Shown here: piece by piece, positions 1 to 9,956 of the stretch
Layout of the letters: every line of letters starts with the position of its first letter
How positions within the stretch are numbered: position 1 is the first letter of the stretch
Assembly: GCA_018105865.1 (NCBI GenBank)
Contig: CM030836.1
Location: forward strand, 1,488,001-1,552,000
Length of the DNA stretch: 64,000 nt
Direction of reading: 5' to 3'
Source of the DNA: Metaphire vulgaris
Lineage: Eukaryota; Annelida; Clitellata; Crassiclitellata; Megascolecidae
The notes under the pieces: generated by a model
What the model saw: only the letters and a program-made list of their open reading frames with translations
What the model was told of the DNA's origin: nothing
Database searches by the model: none
Position numbers and translations under genes: made by a program

Positions 1-439
1 GTGCATGTCTGATTAACTAATCGACTTCTGTAAATTTACAGAACGAAATTTTCACGAATGTACCAAGGTATAAATGCTGATTCGTTGATATGCATGTCCG
101 ATCGAATTATCGAGTGGTATAAAAGCTTCGCTAAATGGCGAACGTGGCAGATTGAAAGGAAAGGATGACAGGACAGTGGCATTGTGACCAGCTTAAATCA
201 ATTGTCCTACCTTAGGCAGTGATGGATTTACCCATATTTAGTTTGGAATAGTTGTAACACTGTATGCAGCGAATGGTTCATCTTAGACAAAGTTAGTCTA
301 TCTAACTAGAGCTTAGCATGTTTTAGGGGGTCCGACGTTTTGTTACGTCGCGTTGCGAAGAGGAGAGGGGATCAAAAAGTGCCAAAATCGCGTTACGTAA
401 TTTATGGACGACCCCATATGATCGTCAAAATCGTCTTCT

Positions 440-651
440 GATGCAGAAGAATTCGAGATGTGGATATGGAGAAGATTGGAAAATATCAAATGGATGGACA
501 AGAAAATAAATGAAGTACTACAGATTGTGGACGAACAAAGATCGTTAATCAGCACCATCAAAAAAGACAGAGCAACTGGATTGGACACGTACTAAGGGGA
601 GAATCATTACTCAGAACAGTAATTGAGGAAAGTATACCGTGATGATGATGA
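440..651 (+). pseudogene. RTE-like LINE reverse-transcriptase C-terminal relic
   Basis: The plus strand encodes a recognisable LINE C-terminal segment: FEMWIWRRLENIKWMDKKI, then a stretch ending in WIGHVLRGES and LLRTVIEE. Frame is lost once, near 567-572, where one extra A sits in an A-run. The relic runs into a short TGATGATGA tract, the tail type used by RTE-like LINEs. It is a dead 5'-truncated copy. Family assignment is by motif memory only. Confidence 0.7.
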
Positions 652-845
652 CTATGTTTTAGAAAATGGATTCCATGGTTGATGGTATTCTAGTTAAATC
701 GATATAATATTGCCAAATTTTAAACTTACCCCACCTTTTATTTGTTTCTAGGAGAGAAAATAACTGGATGCGAATGTTGCAAAGGCACGAGTTGAGATAG
801 TAAGTAAGTTTCGACAGCGAATTTGTTATTTCAAGAACGGATTAA

Positions 846-1594
846 GCCTACTTGAAGTAAGTAAGTAAGTAAGTAAAATCTCGCGGATTTCTATAGCGCC
901 TTGGAAAGCAGCACAACAGTAGCTGCTTATTCTTAGGCGCTCAGCATCTCTTAAAATAGCTATGGGGAAGGTATATTATCAGCCAGGCAATAGTCAACAT
1001 CCAAAGGGCAGTGAGGCTAGGTTGTTACAGCTATGGAGAAAATGATTTTAGAAAAAGGAAGGATTTAAGCTTAGACCTGAAGACTTGAGGAGATAATGCA
1101 GGAATTATAGGAAATGAGGATTCAGATTTTATTGTTTGAAAGTGTCCAAGTCTGCGGAGGGAAGCTGGGATCGAGTTCCAAAGTTCAGGTGAGGCGTATG
1201 AGAAGGCACGGTTGCAAATTTTCAGGGATGACTGATTGAGTGGGCGTGACAGAGTGAGGTAAGATGATGAACGTGTGGGTCGAGGAGGCTGAGGGGTTAA
1301 TAGTGATCTAAGGTAGACAGGTTTTGATGACTGAAGTGAGCTATATGTAAGTGTTATTTTATATTGGATACGTTCAGTTATTTTAAGCCAAAGTAATGAT
1401 TTTAGTATGGGTGAAATATGGGAGAATTTAGGTGACTTAGTAACAGCACGAGCAAGTGCATTTAGTACTGATTGCAATTTGTTGATAGAGGCTTTGGAAA
1501 GGTTATAGTAGAGGGAGTTACAATAATCTAATTTGGAGTGGACTATTGAGGTGGCAATTGTGGAGGCAGTTTTAGTATCTAGGCAAGGATTTGG
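846..1594 (-). mobile_element. CR1/L2-like LINE 3' end inserted in repeat R1
   Basis: The minus strand at 1031-1477 encodes a typical LINE C-terminus, with SHISPILKSLLWLKI, RSSSYLTLSRP, FSYASPELWNSIPASLR and FRSKLKSFLFLKSF. The 3' end, at low coordinates, has the ttctatagcgcc motif and a (AAGT)n-type tail. The boundaries are set by the empty site in R1 copy 2 near 18435. It is truncated at its 5' end and has no endonuclease or catalytic RT core. A close relative lies at 44165-44600. Confidence 0.8.
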
Positions 1595-2255
1595 ACATTC
1601 AGATGCTTCGTTTAATATTACATTAAGCTATACAATCCTATGCGATGTAACGTAAAATAATATTTGCATGGTGTTTCTTTTGAAGAATCACTTATTTACG
1701 CTCGAAAGCATAATATTATCTTTTCTTAATCTCTTTCACATTATTGTATATGCACCATAGGATATCCTTTCGTAGTCAGATTGAAAATATTTCCTCTCGT
1801 CTGGCTTCTCTATTGGCCTATTTCAATTTTATACAACTTCTAATTTTCTAGATTCAGCAAAGAATTTTGCCCGCTACGCCGTCTTTCGACTGACAGTGGA
1901 CAATGTAGACACATTTGTGTTTTGAAAACTGTAGAAAGTAGCATTGAATTATTACAATTGCATTGTTATTTGCAGCAACTCGTTGGCGACGTCATCATGT
2001 CCTATCTGCTGAAGACTTCAACAACGAAGACTTTACTTGTTTCTTCTTTAAAGAGACTTTGCATTAGATGTTTAATTCAACATTCATATTTGATGAGTGA
2101 ATGTCGAACAACTAATAACTAATTTTATTCTAAAGTTTAGCTTGATTGCTTAAAGACCTATGCATCTTTTGACATTAATAAAGTTTAGCTAGCTTGATGC
2201 AGTCAAATACGTATCAATTTATATTTGGAACAATTGTTGAACAGAAATTGATTGT

Positions 2256-2337
2256 CCGAGAGAGAGAGAGAGAGAGAGAGAGAGTGAGAGTGAGAGTGAG
2301 AGTGAGAGAGAGAGAGAGAGCGAGAGGGCGAGAGAGA
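2256..2337. repeat. (GA)n microsatellite
   Basis: About 80 bp of GA repeat with a few GTGA and GCGA variants. It marks the same point of repeat R1 as the GA tract at 21239-21309. Confidence 0.95.
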
Positions 2338-2611
2338 GACATTACTAGTGAATGGTTGATGCTATGACAACATCAGGGAAGCCAAGACATAGACATTGAT
2401 CCATTTTTAAAAACCAAGCCAAATCCAATCTTAGGGATTTCGAGGTTTTGGGAGGGAAAATTTCTCTCACAAACAAAAGGCCTGTATACTGTAAAACACC
2501 GGTTGTCTTGACACGATTATGTCACCACGGCTGTGGCCCTTTGCGCCATGGATTAGCGTCAATTTCTTCCTATCATAGTTTTGCAATTACGATATTATTA
2601 ATTATATTATT

Positions 2612-3405
2612 ACTAGCTGTTAACCCGTCAAAAATGACGGGGGAGAGTGGCTATCTCCTTCCCCGATTTTTTGCAAAAGTTCGTATTATTACATATAGGC
2701 CTAACAAATTTTAAAATCTGAAAGTGTAATGGGAATGCGTAGATTATCATTTAAAATTTTCCCTATGGGATCACTGGGTGGTCTTGTCCCTCCTCACCAC
2801 AGGAGGCTGCACACCATAACGCCCTATGATTCCATTGGGATTTGGTCTCCCATGGGGGATGCGCCCTTCAGTGTTACCTACGGCCCCTTTTGGGCATACG
2901 GCTCTTTTTGGGCTTTCGGATCCAAAGGGGCTTTGTCTCCCACGGAATGCTGGGATATTTTCTCCCCGAGGGCCTGTGCCTCAGTGTTAGGATACCGCCT
3001 CTACGGGGGCTGGGGTTAGGTCTCCCACGTGAATCTGCGCCCCCAGTAAGGCCTACGGCCTCACATGGGGGTTGCACCCCCAATAAGACCTGCGGCCCCG
3101 CATGTGGGGCTGCGCCCTACGGGAAGCTGCGCCCCACATGTGGGGCTGAGCCCAACGGGAGGCTTCGCCCCAGTAAGGTCTGCGGCCTCAGTCTGGGCCT
3201 CAGTGGCCTCCCTCCTCCTCGGGGGCTTGGGCTTGGTCTCCGACGGGAGGCTGCGCCCCAGTAGGGCCTACGGCCTCCACGTCGGTTGGTGCTTGGTCTG
3301 CGACGAGAGGATGCGCCCCTTTTCCAGTAGGGTCTACAGGCTACGGCCCAACACGGGGGACTGCGTCCTTAGTAGGGCCTACGGCGCCACACAGTGTACC
3401 GTGCC
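2612..3405. repeat. GC-rich hairpin repeat family, copy 1
   Basis: The repeat starts at ctagctgtt and acccgtcaaaaatgac, then becomes GC-rich with many short hairpins of the types GGGGCTGCGCCCC and GGCCTACGGCC. Several overlapping frames stay open only because the sequence is GC-rich and stop-poor. Translations are Gly/Pro/Arg-rich and show no domain. The same module, with the same head sequence, lies at 25862-26376, so this is a dispersed repeat and not a gene. Its class is unknown. Confidence 0.8.
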
Positions 3406-3435
3406 CCTAGTGGTGCCGTATAACGTGCAGGCAAT

Positions 3436-3565
3436 CGGGACGATTCGTTAAGCTGCAATGAAGACGCTTCGTCAAACGCTCAGTCGATCGATTAAACAAT
3501 TTGGTTGTCAATGGAAACAGCGTCTTCCAACATCTGCCGTGTATCGTGACCGACAAACAGACAAA

Positions 3566-3570
<5 letters not shown>
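3436..3570. repeat. Dispersed repeat R3, copy 1
   Basis: This stretch (acgattcgttaagctgcaat, gaagacgcttcgtcaaacgc, ccaacatctgccg, cgtgtatcgtgac) matches 44024-44160 with few differences. Neither copy codes for a protein I recognise. Each is followed by LINE-derived sequence. Confidence 0.8.

Positions 3571-3616
<46 letters not shown>
3570..3616. repeat. (AT)n microsatellite
   Basis: A run of about 46 bp of AT dinucleotides. It creates the artefactual YIYIYI peptide in one frame. Confidence 0.95.
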
Positions 3617-3617
<1 letters not shown>

Positions 3618-3618
<1 letters not shown>

Positions 3619-4400
3619 TACGATGTGTGGTTCACGTCGTGAGTCGTCATCATCATCATCATCATCAGCTCAAAGTTCCCTCGGGAACCGTCGTGACTCG
3701 TATCATGTCGAACGATCTTATTCCAGTTTTCCCGGTCTTGTGCCGCATGAATCGCCTCCCCAAGATTTAATCCCGTCCAGTCTCTGACGTCGTCGGTCCA
3801 TCGTCTTCTGGGCCTTCCCTGATGGCGAGTTCCCTCCATTGTTACCTTCATTGTATAACGGTGAGAATTCTCTTATCTTCCATGCGACTGATGCGACCAA
3901 ACATCATACGCTTTCTTTGTTTGATCGTCGCAATCACATCTCTATATCGATCCCCACTCTGCTTTCTACTACTTTCGTGGTAATTTTTACACCTCATATA
4001 GGAGCCGTCGGTAGCATTACATTTCGAAAGCCGGGAGTCGCCTACGGTCTTTCTTCTTCGATGTCCAGGTCTCATGCACTTCTGTAAAGGAGCACAGGGA
4101 AGAAAGATACAGACTCGTGAAATTTGGAGCTTTAGTTTGAAGGAAATAATTCCAGAGCGTCGTCATAATTTGCCAATCCGGCCAAGTGCTGAGTCCCATG
4201 TGCATCCCAGTCCAACTCCTGATCTCCAGACCACAATTCCCATCCGACGGTACCATGCTCCCAAGGTGTACAAACTGTTCGAACGTATCCAGCCTTATTA
4301 AGCCCAAACGCAGTACTGAGAATCCGTTACCGCCATGGCATAGGGTCCATCCTGCAAGACTGTTTAATACTAATTTAATTAATTTAATTGCCTTGGGGTC
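3618..4400 (-). pseudogene. RTE-like LINE C-terminal relic
   Basis: Minus-strand frames contain, in order from high to low coordinates, an FEQFVHLGSMVPSDGNC segment, then a KRMMFGRISRMEDKR segment, then RRRWTDDVRDWTGLNLGEAI. This is the usual order of the RTE/BovB-type C-terminus. The pieces lie in different frames, so several indels separate them. A (GAT)n-type tail at 3646-3666 marks the 3' end. Confidence 0.75.
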
Positions 4401-4644
4401 CATCCATATAAAGCGTGCGCACTGAGCGGGAGGGGCGGGATTTTGGAGATTTTTCTACGTACGTTACGTACAACGGGGGAGGGGGTGATAATATGGCTTT
4501 TTTGCGTATGTAGGCGTACCACATGGATGTACCCCTTCTTGACCAGATTTCCCCATTCTTGCGTTTACCGTGTCACTCTTCAGTCGTCATGCATATTGAA
4601 CGTGTTTCTACTTGCCCCAATTTTAAGCCAAGATTCGTGTTAAT
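4401..4644. other. Intergenic, nothing recognised
   Basis: No open frame, tandem repeat or inverted repeat could be supported here. Confidence 0.5.
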
Positions 4645-5070
4645 ACAGCGTATTGATCGAAGTGGAAATATATTTAGCCATTAAAATACAGGCGTTCGAA
4701 ACATCGGATACGCATACCGGCCATCTGGCGTAGCAGACGTTCTTGTCAGCTGTTAGGCTATGGTCACGCTTCAGCGAACAGTTCACGCTTCATTGACTGT
4801 GAAGCTGCCTACTCCGACAAAATTCGGTTTAATGGTTTCAAATCCATAATCAATATAGGTTAATGTTAGCAACTGCTGGTAAAAACAGGCGTATAAGCAG
4901 ACATAAGACATAATGTCACGCATAAAAATGTCAGACATAATGTCAGACATAATGTCACGCTGCTCACGCATAGATGAGACGGAAGGAGGTGGGGCTTTTA
5001 ATGGGCGAATGCATTCAAAAATAGGGAGGAAAAAGTTTCTAAATTTCCACGAGCAAAAAGGTATTTGATA
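4645..5070. repeat. Dispersed repeat R2, copy 1
   Basis: It is collinear with 6395-6955 and partly with 12838-13010. Shared blocks include tattgatcg, ggccatctgg, tcacgctt, ttgactg and agatgagg. Copy 1 also carries a local array of about five gacataatgtca units at 4904-4962. No coding capacity is seen. Confidence 0.7.
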
Positions 5071-5292
5071 ATCCGACTAGTAGCGCAAATCATAGTTGTT
5101 TCAAACGTATAACAAGAAGTAAAAAAACGTAAAAAACGCGATTTTTCTGGAGATATAAAAACCCAAAAAATCGTTGAAAAAAAGTGTATTTACTTTTAAG
5201 CCGAAACAAAAATTAACATGTTAATTTTTTTACTGTGGTGGCGTAAATAGTTTATAAACGAAGAAAAGCAGGACAACGAGAAACACTCATTA
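5071..5292. other. AT-rich intergenic sequence
   Basis: Homopolymeric A/T runs are present. No gene or repeat boundary is recognised. Confidence 0.5.
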
Positions 5293-5490
5293 GGGTACTT
5301 TCCCGTTATCCGGAACCCAGTGAAGAGATATTAGGGTTAGGGTTATGGTGAGGGTTAGAGTGAGTGTTAGAGTTTTAGCCTAACCATAACCCTAACCCTA
5401 ACCCTCACCCTAACACTAACCCTAACCGCCACCCTAACCCTAAGTATTTTTAGTATCTCTTCACTTGGGTCCGGATAACGGGAAAGTACC
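5293..5490. mobile_element. Fold-back element with TTAGGG-type core
   Basis: The terminal arms are inverted: the left arm starts GGGTACTTTCCCGTTATCCG, and its reverse complement occupies about 5450-5490. The centre is made of degenerate TTAGGG units, first in one orientation and then in the other, so the whole 198 bp can fold into one hairpin. CTCATTA flanks both sides (5286-5292 and 5491-5497), which supports transposition of the unit. No transposase is encoded. Confidence 0.8.
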
Positions 5491-5636
5491 CTCATTAGTA
5501 ACGCAGAAAACGCTAAATGTAGGCATATTTATTTACTGTGACAACTTGTTAATAGCTTTTTTGAATAAATATTAACATTATCCTGGCACCAAATTAATAA
5601 GCCCCTCTAAAAATCATAGACAGTAGGCCTAACGAC

Positions 5637-5831
5637 CAGTGGCGGCTCCACCGGGGGGGCCAGGGGGGGCCCGTGCCCCCTATTGAGAGCCTGGCCCCCC
5701 AGTGGCCCCCCCCCAGTTGGGACCTTATACTTAATGCTACATACATTAAACAACATATGTTTGGCCCCCCATGATTAGAAGTTGCCCCCCCCCCAACGGC
5801 CCCCACTTGCCAAATCCTAGAGCCGCCACTG
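5637..5831. mobile_element. hAT-like MITE, family CAGTGGCGGCTC
   Basis: The element begins CAGTGGCGGCTC and ends GAGCCGCCACTG, with an exact 8-bp target duplication CTAACGAC at 5629-5636 and 5832-5839. Eight-base duplications with CAGTG-type termini are characteristic of hAT elements. The interior is C- or G-rich and non-coding. Confidence 0.9.
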
Positions 5832-6394
5832 CTAACGACACGAAGCGGTCATCGTAGATTTAGCGTAAACGTATCACCTTCAAAACTTGTTTAAACTCAT
5901 ATCCTAAGGAAATCTATACGCAACTGCCGATAATATGTTTAAATATACCGCACCTTTTCGTATAAATTTCTTACAATTTACAACAAAAACAGGAAAATTC
6001 TGCTCAACGTGGTTCGTATTTCGATTTTTCACTATTGCCGTGTTTTGGCGCTAAACGCCACGTAATTTAAATTGTGCAACGCCTTGATTAATCTTTGAAA
6101 ATTTCGAATCACCTTTTGTCTCAAACATGATAAAGAAATAATGAAAATACCACACTGCAAAGGCCTTTGAAAAAGCAATAAAATAAAATAAAATATAAGC
6201 CCAAACAAAATAAAACTCGTAAACAACGCGTTTTTTTCTTGGAGAGAAAAAAAGAAAAGACGTTTGCAACATCTGTCCCGGGAGCAAATGATTTACCGAC
6301 TGTTCGACAGTTTCCAGCCGAGAGTCCAAACATAGTACCTGCATGCATATTCAATGAGTGTTAACTTGTCCAGGCATTTCCCATTTCAAGTCAA

Positions 6395-6955
6395 GCAAAG
6401 CCTATTGATCGCTACGAAAAATGTTTGGACGGTAAGATGAATGTCTCGGCTGTTTATCCGACCATCTGGAGCCAGTGTTTAATCTAGACTCCTGGACTCC
6501 GGGTGGGGAAACTGAAAAAAAAAGCCGGGGAACTGACTGACAAAGCCGGGGAATTCTGCTAGGGGCCGCTGTTAGTCCATGTAGTATTCCAAAATTTCCG
6601 GGGGAATTTGAAATTTCCGAGGGGAAAGGGTAATTTCCCCCCGGAAACGGCCTAGAATCCCTAGATTAAACACTGTCTCGAGCACAAAAGCTATCGACTC
6701 TCTATAAGTTATCGTCACGCTTGAGCGAATCGTTTACGCTCCGTTGACTGATAATGTCGTGCACTGGTGAACCTCGGCTTTAATGGATGCAAGACAATAA
6801 ATCAAAATAGTAAGCCTAAGTGTCAACAACAACAGTTACCGTAGGCAAAAACAAGCCCACGTCCTATGTAGTGTACACTGTACAGATGAGGGGAAGGAGG
6901 AGAGGGGAAAAGCGAATGGCAAGATAGACAACTTCCACTAAGTAAAAGTAAGTAA
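6395..6955. repeat. Dispersed repeat R2, copy 2 (opened by a MITE)
   Basis: This copy matches 4645-5070 on both sides of the 6473-6675 insertion. Copy 1 preserves the uninterrupted site (ccggccatctggcgtagc). The right part also matches 12838-13010 (gtacagatgaggggaagga). Confidence 0.7.
6473..6675. mobile_element. hAT-like MITE, family CAGTGTTTAATCTAG
   Basis: Inverted termini CAGTGTTTAATCTAG and CTAGATTAAACACTG are flanked by TCTGGAGC and TCTCGAGC, which match at 7 of 8 bases. A sister copy lies at 57057-57231. The interior is non-coding. Confidence 0.85.
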
Positions 6956-7075
6956 GTAAAATCTCGTTAGCTTCTATAGCGCTTTCAAAAGAAGCACCGA
7001 AGTAGCTCCTTTTCCCTACGAGCTCTTATTCCTATGCGCTTAATCTCAAAATGAAGTAGCTATAGCCAAAGGTGG
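6950..7075 (-). mobile_element. LINE 3' tail fragment (tatagcgc type)
   Basis: The block gtaagtaagtaaaatctcg followed by ttctatagcgc matches the 3' ends at 846-900 and 44165-44200. Only the tail is present. Confidence 0.6.
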
Positions 7076-7095
7076 GGTCATTCATGCCGGTGTAG

Positions 7096-7213
7096 CATAT
7101 TATAATGACTCCCATATAATAATAACTCCCCCCTCATTATTATATATATAATAAAGACTCCCCCATCATTATTATATATATAATAATAACTCTCTCTATA
7201 TTATAATAACTCC
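7096..7213. repeat. AT-rich palindromic repeat, copy 1
   Basis: Units of ataataactcccccctcatt and attattatatatataata form nested palindromes. The whole block recurs in reverse complement at 12708-12830, so the two copies are inverted on either side of the zinc-finger gene and its neighbours. Confidence 0.75.
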
Positions 7214-7283
7214 CCAGAAGAAGTAGGCCTATCGCCACTAACTTCAATTTTAAATGTTAGGCCTAATTATTTTCAATAACGAA

Positions 7284-7520
7284 AACTATTCAAAAGAAAA
7301 TTGATGCATTTAAAATGTGGTGTTTCAGAAGGATGCTAAAAATCAGTTGGATGGATAAAATAAGTAATGAAGAATTTTTTTGAAGAGAATGGAAAACAGA
7401 AAGACCTGATGAAAGAGATTGCTAAAGGAAAAAAGACAGTATGGTGGACATTTAGTGAGAGGGTTATGCACACAGCAAGCTCTAAATGTCTTGGAATGGA
7501 AATATGAAGTTTTAGAATTG
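7284..7520 (+). pseudogene. LINE RT C-terminal relic
   Basis: Plus strand reads KIDAFKMWCFRRMLKISWMD followed by KISNEEF and then loses frame. This is the conserved AFEMWC-RR-LKISW motif of RTE-like LINEs. The antisense open frame at 7336-7848 looks hydrophobic but is only the complement of this relic plus AT-rich DNA. Confidence 0.7.
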
Positions 7521-8111
7521 AAAAAAGTCTAATTACTTTATATATATATATTATAAGTGAAAATTCGTTATCGGAATAACATGAAATTATATGAAAAACA
7601 GCAATGACAGATACAAAACATGCAAAACAGAACTGAATTGCATTAATAAACGTTACTAAATTAGTAATGAAGGCTTCTTCTACGAATGTATATTCCAAAC
7701 CGCTACATAAAACACCTAATATTACTAATGTTTCTAAATAAGAACAATGATCATGGTGAAGGGTGCTGGTGATGGTGGCTACTAACAATTCGGAATCTAC
7801 AGGAAAAGTAAGTATGTAATAAGCGAACATCAAGTGGAGCAACAACAATGCCCTATTTTATGAACAATAAAATAAGTCCCTCTTACAGTTTCATCAACGA
7901 ATATTAAAGCAATGAAAAGATCAGACAAATAATTCAGTGGCAGAACATTTTGCAATTGCTTTTGCAAAATTATATTCAAAAGGATCAAAACAAAATTGCA
8001 AAACACTAGAGAACAATTGTCAAAAGATAAAACATTTCCATTACTACAAAAGCCTCAGAATTAAACTGTGCTTAATCATTTTCAACAGTCATTGAATCAA
8101 ATGAGAATGTT
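7521..8111. other. AT-rich spacer downstream of the zinc-finger gene
   Basis: No gene is seen. It would contain any 3' UTR of the minus-strand zinc-finger gene. I did not find a clear polyadenylation hexamer in the right orientation. Confidence 0.4.
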
Positions 8112-9722
8112 TCACTGCCCAGGAGAGGCATTCAATGGTTTCTCTCCAGTGTGGATTCTCATGTGCTGATTTCGACAATTTGCCCAGTTAAAATCATCCC
8201 ACAAACAGAACAATCAAAGGGTTTCTCTCCAGTGTGGATTCCCATGTGATGATTTTGACTATTTGCCCAGTTAAACATCATCCCACAAACAGAACAATCA
8301 AAGGGTTTCTCTCCAGTGTGGATTCTCATGTGATGATTTTGACTATTTGCCCAGTTAAACATCATCCCACAAACAGAACAATCAAAGGTTTCTCTCAGTG
8401 TGGATTCTCATGTGATGATTTTGACTATTTGCCCAGTTAAAATCATCCCACAAACAGAACAATCAAAGGGTTTCTCTCCAGTGTGGATTCCCATGTGATG
8501 ATTTTGACTATTTGCCCAGTTAAAATCATCCCACAAACAGAACAATCAAAGGGTTTCTCCAGTGTGGATTCCCATGTGATGATTTTGACCATTTGCCCAG
8601 TTAAACATCATCCCACAAACAGAACAATCAAAGGGTTTCTCTCCAGTGTGGATACTCATGTGATGATTTTGACTATTTGCCCAGTTAAACATCATCCCAC
8701 AAACAGAACAATCAAAGGGTTTCTCTCCAGTGTGGATTCCCATGTGATGATTTTGACTATTTTCCCAGTTAAACATCATCCCACAAACAGAACAATCAAA
8801 GGGTTTCTCTCAGTGTGGATACTCATGTGATGATTTTGACTATTTGCCCAGTTAAAATCATCCCACAAACAGAACAATCAAAGGGTTTCTCTCCAGTGTG
8901 GATTCTCATGTGATGATTTTGACTATTTGCCCAGTTAAACATCATCCCACAAACAGAACAATCAAAGGGTTTCTCTCCAGTGTGGATTTTCATGTGATGA
9001 TTTTGACTATTTGCCCAGTTAAACATCATCCCACAAACAGAACAATCAAAGGGTTTCTCTCCAGTGTGGATTCTCATGTGATGATTTTGACTATTTGCCC
9101 AGTTAAACATCATCCCACAAACAGAACAATCAAAGGGTTTCTCTCCAGTGTGTATTCTCATGTGATGATTTTGACTATTTGCCCAGTTAAACATCATCCC
9201 ACAAACAGAACAATCAAAGGGTTTCTCTCCAGTGTGGATTTTCATGTGATGATTTTGACTATTTGCCCAGTTAAACATCATCCCACAAACAGAACAATCA
9301 AAGGGTTTCTCTCCAGTGTGGATTCTCATGTGATGATTTTGACTATTTGCCCAGTTAAACATCATCCCACAAACAGAACAATCAAAGGGTTTCTCTCCAG
9401 TGTGGATTCCCATGTGATGATTTTGACTATTTGCCCAGTTAAACATCATCCCACAAACAGAACAATCAAAGGGTTTCTCTCCAGTGTGAGTTTTCATGTG
9501 TTGCCTCAAATGTGATTTCAATTTAAATGATATATTGCACTGTGAACATCGATGCGGTTTCTCTTTGTCTTCAACCATAGATTGACTTTTTCCTTCTTCT
9601 GAGCAATCGGTCAAAATTAGATCATTGAATCCACGTGAATCCAATTTACGTACTTCTAATCTAAGGTCTATTTTCATCTCAGTTGAAGGATTTACATTCA
9701 TGTAATGTACATAGTTATTCAT
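8112..9722 (-). CDS. C2H2 zinc-finger protein with a homogenised finger array; frame broken in the 3' half
   Basis: The first in-frame ATG is at 9722; reading upstream of it needs a GTG, so an upstream exon is also possible. About 60 residues precede one ordinary finger (HRCSQCNISFKLKSHLRQH). Then come 16 fingers of 28 residues, nearly all FDCSVCGMMFNWANSQNHH joined by TGEKP linkers, at an 84-bp DNA period. The family binds DNA through helix positions -1, 2, 3 and 6, here W, N, S and H in almost every finger. Position 4, normally a core Leu, is Gln. The frame is intact for finger 1 plus seven repeats. From about 8856 down to 8150, units carry 1-2 bp deletions (TTAAAATC for TTAAACATC, CTCTCAG for CTCTCCAG). 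The last finger has diverged helix residues and ends GEKPLNASPGQ-stop. It is either a recently amplified gene decaying at its 3' end or an array with assembly errors. Confidence 0.75.
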
Positions 9723-9956
9723 ATTGAAAATGTTAGAAATCACAAATATAACTCGATTTTCGTCACTTTCGGTTTTCGTCGTTAAGAATTCTTTGCAGAT
9801 TTAGGAAATGGATGCATATTGCCTTGCTCCAAGCTTAACTGAAGATGCTGACGCATTTGCTCTATGTCAAATTCCGATAATGTTTATGTTCTTGGATATA
9901 CATTTATTCATAAAGCTAGAATTAATGCTACCAGAGGTGGTGTAGGGCTTATGATT

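Larger units (their letters stand above)
655..2435. repeat. Dispersed repeat R1, copy 1 (interrupted by a LINE)
   Basis: The sequence at 655-845 and 1595-2435 is collinear with 18235-21570 at high identity. Both copies share the small open frame at about 1922-2122 (20896-21081 in copy 2) and both end in a (GA)n tract. Copy 2 has no LINE where copy 1 is opened at about 846-1594. The small open frame starts at a TTG and has no recognised domain, so I do not call it a gene. Confidence 0.85.

Noticed and set aside
2729..3451. Several overlapping open frames of up to 140 codons
   Set aside because: They lie in a GC-rich, stop-poor dispersed hairpin repeat and show no domain. The same happens at 25866-26375.
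5330..5450. A true telomere or chromosome end
   Set aside because: The repeats are short, degenerate and bidirectional, and lie inside a flanked fold-back element.
7336..7848. A 170-codon hydrophobic minus-strand frame resembling a membrane protein
   Set aside because: Half of it is antisense to a LINE relic and the rest is AT-rich. No splice or start context supports it.
8150..9490. A CRISPR-like regular repeat array (84-bp period)
   Set aside because: There are no unique spacers. The unit encodes a C2H2 finger with a TGEKP linker.
8234..9515. Plus-strand repetitive open frames over the zinc-finger array
   Set aside because: They are antisense shadows of the finger repeats.
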